Positions 6,606 through 11,423 of a stretch of 11,423 nucleotides of DNA are shown here, in pieces. How positions within the stretch are numbered: position 1 is the stretch's first letter; every line of letters starts with the position of its first letter. The position numbers were made by a program, and so were the translations under genes. Below the pieces are notes generated by a model. That model was not told the origin of the DNA, ran no database searches, and saw only the letters and a list, made by a program, of their open reading frames with translations. Location: NCBI GenBank assembly GCA_900770585.1, contig CAAGKW010000321.1, positions 1 to 11,423 of the forward strand. The letters run 5' to 3'. This DNA comes from an uncultured Alistipes sp. GTDB taxonomy: Bacteria > Bacteroidota > Bacteroidia > Bacteroidales > Rikenellaceae.

Positions 6606-6677
6606 GCGCACACTCGCGGGCTGGGGTGGTCGCCCGAAGTGCGAGCCCGCGAGTGTGTGTCAAAATCATTGATTTTG
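6606..6677 (+). repeat. Two-hairpin dispersed repeat, copy C (variant stem)
   Basis: Hairpin 1: CACACTCGCGGGCT (6609-6622) pairs perfectly with AGCCCGCGAGTGTG (6644-6657). GGGGTGGT (6623-6630) follows the left arm, then an inner hairpin CGC-C-C, GAA loop, G-T-GCG (6631-6643). Hairpin 2: CAAAATC, ATT, GATTTTG (6661-6677). Compared with copies B and E the stem sequence differs but stays fully paired on both sides, while the GGGGYGGT and the GAA loop are kept. An outer near-palindrome, AAAATTCAAAATTCG (6579-6593) against 6689-6703, pairs at 14 of 15 positions and encloses the copy. Confidence 0.88.
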
Positions 6678-6708
6678 CCAGATAGTTTCGAATCTTGAAT
6701 TTTGCAAT

Positions 6709-8781
6709 TTATTTCAACTCCATTTCGTCGAGCAGGTAGCCTGCGCCACCGATACGGTCGATCACGAACAGCACGTAACGGATATCAACGGCGATGTTAC
6801 GGCAGATTTCGGGGTCGAACTCGATGTCGCTCATCGTCGAGAGCCACGTGCGGTCGAAGTTGATACCGATCAGCTCGCCACGACCATTCAGCACGGGCGA
6901 ACCCGAGTTGCCACCTGTGGTGTGGTTCGAGGCGATGAAGCATACGGGCACGGTGTAGCGACCGTCCATCTCGATGCCCCAACGGCCGTAATCCTTCGCT
7001 GCGTAGATGTCGCGCAGAGCCTGCGGGATGTCGTAATCATAGATGTTGGGGTCGTCTTTCTCGATGATACCGTCGAGCGTGGTGTAGTGCTTGTGATAGA
7101 CAGCGTCGGCATAGCGATAACCGCCAACCTTACCGTAAGCAACTCGCAGAGTGAGGTTTGCGTCGGGGAAGAAGGCCATCTGCTTATCGTACTCCATCAG
7201 CGCACGCATATAGGGAGCGTAGTACTGCGCGATCGACGGCGCGTCGCTCATATTGCGGTAGCGACGCTGCGAGAAGTTGCCGCACTTGATCAGCTCGGTC
7301 ACAAACTTGTTCATCGGGTCGTTCTCCATAATCGAGGGCAGGTGAGCGGGATCCGACGCCAGCGCCTCGAACTTTTCGGGCGTGGTCAGCTGGCTCTCGT
7401 CGAAGAGGTAATCGACAAAGTGATCGGTCGAGGCAAAACGTGCCATCTCGCTCTTCACCGATTCGGGAATGTACTGAGCGTCAATATCTTCGACGAATGC
7501 CGCAACCAACTTCTTAGCCACCTCGCGGTCGATGTCGGCAACGTAGTTTTTGTAGAAAGCAGCCACCTGCTTGTCATCGGGTGCGGGCTTGCGCTGAGCC
7601 ACCATACGGGTCAGCTGTGCCAGCTCGATAGCCGAGATCGACTCAGCAAAGTACTCGGCACGCCAATAGGGGTCGCGCAGCTCGTCGTAAGCCGCATACA
7701 TCTTCTCCAACAGACCCTTGTATTCGGGTTTCGACTCGGCCCAAGCGGCAAACTTCTGCTCGTAGGCGCGCTTCTTCTCGACGGTGCCAAGACGCTCCAA
7801 ACCAAGCACTTCGCCCTGCCACTTCTTCCAAGCGTTGGCGATGTTGGCGTGCTTTGCGGCGTATTGGATACGCACCTTCGGGTCGGCCTCCTGAGCCTTC
7901 GAGATCACATCGAGGCGCAGGGTGCGAAGCTTGATTTTCATCGGGTCCGACAGACGCTCAACGTAGTCGGCAGCCGACGAAATGACATATCGCTGGGTGT
8001 TGCCCGGGAAGCCATAGATCATCGTGAAGTCGCCCTCCTCGACACCCTTTGTCGAGATCTTGAAGTGGCGACGGGGCTTGTAGGGCACATTCTCGCGCGA
8101 GAAGTCGGCGGGTTTGTTGTCCTTGTCGGCATAGACGCGGAAAACGGTGAAGTCGCCCGTGTGGCGCGGCCAGATCCAGTTGTCGGTGTCGCCACCGAAC
8201 TTACCGATCGACGAGGGGGGCGCACCTACCAGACGCACGTCGGTAAACTTCTCATATACAAACAGAAAGTACTGATTTGCGTAGTACAACGACTCGACCG
8301 AGGTCGAATAGCGACCGCCCTCCGAAGCCTCCTTCTTGATAGCGTCGATGTTGGCAGCGATCTTCTCATCGCCACCCGCCAGCACGCGGTCGGTAACGTC
8401 GTCCATACGCACCAGAATCGCAACGTAGAGGTTGGGGTTGGGCAGCTCCTCGTTGCGCGACATCGCCCAGAAACCGTTGGTCAGGTAGTCGTGCTCGACG
8501 CTACTGTGGCTCTGGATCGCGCCATAACCGCAGTGGTGGTTGGTGAGCAGCAGACCCTGCTCCGAGATCAACTCGCCCGTGCAGCCGCCATTGAACAGCA
8601 CCACGGCGTCCTTCATCGAGGCGCGGTTGATGCTGTAAACATCGTCGGCAGTCAGTCGGAAACCCTTCGAACGCATATCCTTGATGCGATTACCAATCAG
8701 GCTCGGGAGCCACATACCCTCGTCAGCCGCCGCCGTGAAGACGAACATCAGAGCCGCGAGAGTCGATAAAAATTTCTTCAT
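6709..8781 (-). CDS. dpp11: S46 family dipeptidyl-peptidase, DPP11 type (Asp/Glu-specific)
   Basis: S46 peptidases cut dipeptides from the N-terminus of oligopeptides in the periplasm, feeding peptide-using Bacteroidetes. The 690-residue product starts with a Sec signal peptide (MKKFLSTLAALMFVFTAAA, likely cleavage after Ala19). The chymotrypsin-like triad is visible: His83 in TNHHCGY, most likely Asp210 in RHTGDF, and Ser626 in GGNSGSP. Arg644, in NFDRTW, lies 18 residues after the catalytic Ser. In Porphyromonas gingivalis DPP11 the same spacing separates Ser655 from Arg673, the residue that sets P1 Asp/Glu preference; DPP7 has Gly there. The C-terminal VDIRYVLFVID block is typical of the family. 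The length is slightly below the usual 710-720. The gene lies 29 bases after maf and before the transporter gene. DPP11 rather than DPP7 is inferred from this one residue. Confidence 0.9.
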   Translation of the reverse strand: MKKFLSTLAALMFVFTAAADEGMWLPSLIGNRIKDMRSKGFRLTADDVYSINRASMKDAVVLFNGGCTGELISEQGLLLTNHHCGYGAIQSHSSVEHDYLTNGFWAMSRNEELPNPNLYVAILVRMDDVTDRVLAGGDEKIAANIDAIKKEASEGGRYSTSVESLYYANQYFLFVYEKFTDVRLVGAPPSSIGKFGGDTDNWIWPRHTGDFTVFRVYADKDNKPADFSRENVPYKPRRHFKISTKGVEEGDFTMIYGFPGNTQRYVISSAADYVERLSDPMKIKLRTLRLDVISKAQEADPKVRIQYAAKHANIANAWKKWQGEVLGLERLGTVEKKRAYEQKFAAWAESKPEYKGLLEKMYAAYDELRDPYWRAEYFAESISAIELAQLTRMVAQRKPAPDDKQVAAFYKNYVADIDREVAKKLVAAFVEDIDAQYIPESVKSEMARFASTDHFVDYLFDESQLTTPEKFEALASDPAHLPSIMENDPMNKFVTELIKCGNFSQRRYRNMSDAPSIAQYYAPYMRALMEYDKQMAFFPDANLTLRVAYGKVGGYRYADAVYHKHYTTLDGIIEKDDPNIYDYDIPQALRDIYAAKDYGRWGIEMDGRYTVPVCFIASNHTTGGNSGSPVLNGRGELIGINFDRTWLSTMSDIEFDPEICRNIAVDIRYVLFVIDRIGGAGYLLDEMELK

Positions 8782-8810
8782 AGTCGTTAGTTGTATTTAT
8801 TTGTTATTCA

Positions 8811-9404
8811 TTATTTTACAAACTCGCCAAGCGCCGCATACACTCGCTGTATGGGCAGTCCCATCACGTTATAGAATGAGCCGTCGATACGCTCAATGCC
8901 CACGTAACCGATCCACTCCTGAATGCCGTAGCTACCCGCCTTGTCCATCGGTCGGTAGCGCTCGACGTAGTAGTCGATCTCCTCGTCGGTCAGCTCGCGG
9001 AAATAGACGTCGCTCTGCACCGCAAAACTCTCCGAACGTGTGCGCGAACGGAGCGTCACGCCTGTGGTTACGCGGTGGGCGCGAGCAGACAACGTGCGCA
9101 ACATCGCGCGCGCATCGTCTTCGTTGGTAGGCTTTCCAAGTATTTGGTTATCAACGATTACCACCGTGTCGGCCGTGAGCAGAATATCGTTTTCGGCAAG
9201 CTCCGCGGGGTAGCCCTCGCTCTTCAAGCGCGACAGATAGACGGGCACCTCGTCGGCCTCCATCGTCGCGGGAAAGACCTCCTCGACCTCGTAGCGCTCG
9301 GCCAGCTCGTACTCCAATCCGCAGTCGCTCAACAACTGTCGGCGGCGGGGCGATTGACTTGCCAGAATTAGGCGGTATGGTTTCAGTGTATCGTGCAGTA
9401 ACAT
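8811..9404 (-). CDS. maf: Maf family nucleoside triphosphate pyrophosphatase (dTTP/UTP type)
   Basis: Maf proteins hydrolyse non-canonical or excess nucleoside triphosphates to monophosphates in the cytoplasm. The 197-residue product has the family signature SQSPRRRQLL (16-25), TADTVV (77-82), LGKP (89-92), and KAGSYGIQ (155-162) followed by GSFYNVMGLP (175-184). KAGSYGIQ fits the YhdE subfamily (dTTP/UTP) rather than the YceF subfamily, which has a different pattern there. The start ATG at 9404 is only six bases after the stop of the FAH-family gene, so the two are almost certainly co-transcribed; the S46 gene follows 29 bases downstream. House-cleaning of nucleotides is the general role. 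Confidence 0.95.
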   Translation of the reverse strand: MLLHDTLKPYRLILASQSPRRRQLLSDCGLEYELAERYEVEEVFPATMEADEVPVYLSRLKSEGYPAELAENDILLTADTVVIVDNQILGKPTNEDDARAMLRTLSARAHRVTTGVTLRSRTRSESFAVQSDVYFRELTDEEIDYYVERYRPMDKAGSYGIQEWIGYVGIERIDGSFYNVMGLPIQRVYAALGEFVK

Positions 9405-9410
9405 AGCGGT

Positions 9411-10031
9411 TTATCGTATATCAAAGTCCAACAATTTGCGTCCTTCGAGCGTTGCGGTCAGCTCGTCGCCCTCCTTCACTTCGCCCACTCCGACGGGGGT
9501 ACCCGTGTAGATCAGGTCGCCGATTTTCAGGGTCACGAACTGCGAAATGTGGCTGATCAACTGATCGACCGTGAAGATCATCTGCGAGGTCGAGGCCTTC
9601 TGGCGCACCTGGCCATTGAGTGTCATCTCGAAGTTGAGGTTTTGCACGTCGCCACCCAGCTCCGCGAGCTTCACAAATTCGGGCGAGATGGCGGCCGAGT
9701 GGTCGAATGCCTTAGCCATTTCCCACGGCTCACCTGCCTCAGCAGCAGCACGTTGCACGTCGCGTGCCGTGAAGTCGATACCCAGACCCACCTCGTCGTA
9801 GTAGCGGTGAGCAAATCGCTCGGCGATACACTTACCGACGCGGTTGATGCGCACCACCAGCTCGCACTCGTAGTGCACCTCGCGGCTGAACGAGGGGACA
9901 TAGAATGGGTCGTTGTTGCGCAGAAGAGCCGTGTCGGGCTTCATAAAAAAGACCGGCGCCGACGGCACTCGACCCATCTTCAACTCATCGACGTGCTCGA
10001 CATAGTTGCGAGCTATGCAAAAGATTTTCAT
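9411..10031 (-). CDS. Fumarylacetoacetate hydrolase (FAH) family protein
   Basis: FAH-family enzymes bind a divalent metal and hydrolyse C-C bonds of acylpyruvates, decarboxylate oxaloacetate or isomerise related keto acids. The 206-residue product is a single catalytic domain of usual length for the YcgM/FAHD1 group. Conserved pieces are IARNYVEH (6-13), FFMKPDTAL (28-36), metal ligands Glu55 and Glu57 in HYECELVV, Asp86 in GLGIDFTARDVQ, and IYTGTPVGVG near the C-terminus. An acylpyruvase or oxaloacetate decarboxylase role is plausible; sequence alone does not choose. The ATG at 10031 has a purine-rich GGAAA stretch upstream. It heads a tight pair with maf. Its 195-base upstream gap holds repeat copies D and E. 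Confidence 0.93.
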   Translation of the reverse strand: MKIFCIARNYVEHVDELKMGRVPSAPVFFMKPDTALLRNNDPFYVPSFSREVHYECELVVRINRVGKCIAERFAHRYYDEVGLGIDFTARDVQRAAAEAGEPWEMAKAFDHSAAISPEFVKLAELGGDVQNLNFEMTLNGQVRQKASTSQMIFTVDQLISHISQFVTLKIGDLIYTGTPVGVGEVKEGDELTATLEGRKLLDFDIR

Positions 10032-10066
10032 CGGTTATATTTCCTTTTCTATCTGTTCAAACTCTT

Positions 10067-10135
10067 TCATCATCGGCGGGTGGGGGGGCGGCCTTCGGCC
10101 GAGCCGCAGATAATGACGAAATTCATTGAATTTCG
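10067..10135 (+). repeat. Two-hairpin dispersed repeat, copy D (subtype with G-run)
   Basis: The copy opens with TCATCATCGGCGGG (10067-10080), then T and seven G. The inner hairpin is GGCC-TTC-GGCC (10090-10100), followed by GAGCCGC. Hairpin 2 is CGAAATTC, ATT, GAATTTCG (10117-10135, 8-bp stem). As in copy A, the long left arm of hairpin 1 is missing and a G-run takes its place. The opening 14 bases recur at the window end (11396). Copy E follows 20 bases later, in the same orientation. Confidence 0.72.
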
Positions 10136-10154
10136 ATTTTTTACTTCAATCCTT

Positions 10155-10225
10155 CGCACCTTCGGGGGCTGGGGCGGTCGCCGAAGGCGAGCCCCCGAAG
10201 GTGTGCAAAATCCCGAGGATTTTGC
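10155..10225 (+). repeat. Two-hairpin dispersed repeat, copy E (full length)
   Basis: Hairpin 1 arms are CACCTTCGGGGGCT (10157-10170) and AGCCCCCGAAGGTG (10190-10203), with the same 19-base middle as copy B. Hairpin 2 is GCAAAATCC, CGA, GGATTTTGC (10205-10225), a 9-bp stem unlike that of copy B. The copy ends one base before the lpxB stop codon, so on the lpxB transcript hairpin 2 forms immediately after translation ends. Confidence 0.9.
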
Positions 10226-10226
10226 G

Positions 10227-11378
10227 TTATTCTATTTTATTGTTTTTCAATTCCTTAACCATTTCAGCAGCAAATCGTTCGCTCGCACCTGCGCCACCGA
10301 TCAACTCACTGAGTTGGTCGAAATCCGCGAGCATCTTCTCGCGTTTTTCGCCTCCGCTGACGATCGCTCGCAACTCTCGCTCGGCCTCCGCCAAATCCAA
10401 TTTCGCACAGACCATCTCGCGCACCGCCTCGCGCCCCAGATTGATGTTCACCAACGACACGAACGGAATTTTCAACACGTAGGGTCGCAACACCTCGTAG
10501 AGCTTAGGCACGTGATAGACAACCATTTCGGGGATTCGCATCAGTGCTGTTTCGAGCGTTGCCGTGCCCGACGTGACTACCGCCGCCTCGGCAACCGAGA
10601 GCGTTTGCTGCGTCTGATCGCACACATAGCGCACGTCCGACGCCCGCTTACCGTCGGCCATATAGGCATAATAGATCTGCTTGTCGATCCACGGCACTGC
10701 CGTTACAACAAACTGATAGTCAGGCATTCGTTTCGACAGCTCGACCATCGAAGGCAGATTCTCGCGGATCTCGCTCACGCGACTGCCCGCCAGCAGAGCG
10801 ATGATCGGTCGGTTGTCCAAATTGTTGCGGCGAATAAACTCCTCGCGCGAAACGAAGCTCCTCTTGCGAACCTCGATGTCATCGACCAGCGGGTTGCCAC
10901 AGAAGGTCGGCTCGATACCCTTCGCGCGGAAATATTCGCTCTCGAACGGGAAGATCGTGAACAGCCGATCGACATAGCGGCGCAACTTCTTCACGCGCCA
11001 CTCCTTCCACGCCCAGACCTTCGGTGCGATGTAGTAGAACGTACGCAACCCTCTCTCTTTCGCCCACTTAGCCATTTTCATATTGAAGCCGGGGTAGTCG
11101 ATCAGGATCAGCACGTCGGGCGCAAAGTGCTCGATATCGGCTCGGCACTCCTCGAACTGGCGCCCGATCGTGCGCAGGTTGCGCAGCACGGTCATAAACC
11201 CGAAGAACGACGTTTCGCGGTAGTGCTTTGCGAGTCCCTCCTTGCCGCCCTCGGCCGCCATCAGGTCGCCACCCCAGAAACGAAACTCCGCCTGCGGATC
11301 CGCCTTGCGCAGTCCCGCAATCAGTTTCGAGCCGTGAAGATCACCTGACGGTTCTCCTGCTATTAAGTAATATTTCAT
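10227..11378 (-). CDS. lpxB: Lipid-A-disaccharide synthase LpxB
   Basis: LpxB is a membrane-associated GT-B glycosyltransferase (GT19) that joins UDP-2,3-diacylglucosamine and lipid X into the lipid A disaccharide 1-phosphate on the cytoplasmic face of the inner membrane. The 383-residue product shows the family landmarks: IAGEPSGDLHG (6-16), YYIAPKVWAW (115-124), FPFE (143-146), GNPLVDD (161-167), LLAGSRVSEI (195-204) and SGTATLETAL (270-279). Length is normal. I chose the ATG at 11378 because MKYYLIAGEPSGD is the usual family start; two more in-frame ATGs at 11402 and 11399 lie inside the repeat-like TCATCATCGG and would add an unconserved MMSKSNYK leader. Its promoter lies outside the window. 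The next gene on the strand is separated by repeats D and E. Confidence 0.97.
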   Translation of the reverse strand: MKYYLIAGEPSGDLHGSKLIAGLRKADPQAEFRFWGGDLMAAEGGKEGLAKHYRETSFFGFMTVLRNLRTIGRQFEECRADIEHFAPDVLILIDYPGFNMKMAKWAKERGLRTFYYIAPKVWAWKEWRVKKLRRYVDRLFTIFPFESEYFRAKGIEPTFCGNPLVDDIEVRKRSFVSREEFIRRNNLDNRPIIALLAGSRVSEIRENLPSMVELSKRMPDYQFVVTAVPWIDKQIYYAYMADGKRASDVRYVCDQTQQTLSVAEAAVVTSGTATLETALMRIPEMVVYHVPKLYEVLRPYVLKIPFVSLVNINLGREAVREMVCAKLDLAEAERELRAIVSGGEKREKMLADFDQLSELIGGAGASERFAAEMVKELKNNKIE

Positions 11379-11395
11379 TTTATAATTACTTTTGC

Positions 11396-11423
11396 TCATC
11401 ATCGGCGGGGGGGGGGGGGGGGG
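11396..11423 (+). repeat. Start of another two-hairpin repeat, cut by the window end in a G-run
   Basis: TCATCATCGGCGGG here matches the first 14 bases of copy D. Then the sequence turns into an unbroken G-run (11407-11423, 17 G) up to the last base, whereas copy D has GGGT, seven G, and C. The long run may be a real variable tract, but a terminal homopolymer is also a common assembly or sequencing artefact. It lies just upstream of the lpxB start. Confidence 0.6.

Noticed and set aside
6922..8769. Long + strand open frame (615 codons) opposite the S46 peptidase gene
   Set aside because: The minus strand encodes signal peptide, triad and family blocks. The + frame is an antisense shadow with no family features.
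3020..10225. Two-hairpin repeats as a CRISPR array
   Set aside because: The copies are kilobases apart, only partly identical, and there are no regular spacers or cas genes.
9549..11348. Long + strand open frame (599 codons) across the FAH-family gene, repeats D/E and lpxB
   Set aside because: It runs antisense through two well-recognised genes and through the repeats, so it is not one real protein.

Overview
The window looks like a contig, or a large part of one, from a member of the Bacteroidales. An Alistipes-like, fairly GC-rich genome is my best guess. Four things support this. The ribosomal protein L34 gene has a typical Bacteroidetes sequence. Promoters carry the Bacteroidetes -7 box TAnnTTTG. 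A DUF3467 protein and an S46 dipeptidyl-peptidase, both characteristic of the phylum, are present. Start codons mostly lack Shine-Dalgarno sequences. The genus is inference only.

Layout. Positions 1-933 hold a menaquinone (futalosine pathway) MqnA homologue, and 1056-2006 hold the magnesium channel corA; both are on the + strand and corA ends in a clear terminator. Everything to the right is on the - strand. In transcription order it runs lpxB (lipid A disaccharide synthase), a fumarylacetoacetate hydrolase family protein, maf (nucleotide pyrophosphatase), an S46 DPP11-type peptidase, a YidE/YbjL-type transporter with two RCK_C domains, prfC (release factor 3), a DUF3467 protein, and rpmH at 2215-2376. 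rpmH, prfC and the DUF3467 gene each have a recognisable -7 promoter box of their own; rpmH and prfC have clear intrinsic terminators. lpxB through the transporter could form one long transcript broken only by intergenic repeats.

The genes are ordinary housekeeping or accessory functions: envelope biogenesis, peptide degradation, translation, ion transport. They do not form an obvious new pathway. The most interesting signal is between the genes. At least five intergenic copies, plus one cut by the window end, belong to a dispersed family that can fold into two hairpins. Hairpin 1 has a 14-bp stem, a conserved single-stranded GGGGYGGT and a small inner hairpin with a GAA triloop. Hairpin 2 follows at once and is always palindromic although its sequence changes from copy to copy. 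The copies at 3020 and 10155 are identical over 51 bases. The copy at 6606 has a different stem sequence with compensating changes on both arms, which argues for selection on structure or for a copying mechanism that preserves palindromes. A second subtype (2097, 10067, and the truncated 11396 copy) has a G-run in place of the left arm. The window ends inside such a G-run (17 G), which suggests that the assembly stopped at the repeat.

Other points of interest are the DPP11 signature arginine in the peptidase, an Asn-to-Asp change in the SYLN motif of the MqnA homologue, and a perfect inverted repeat overlapping the rpmH promoter.
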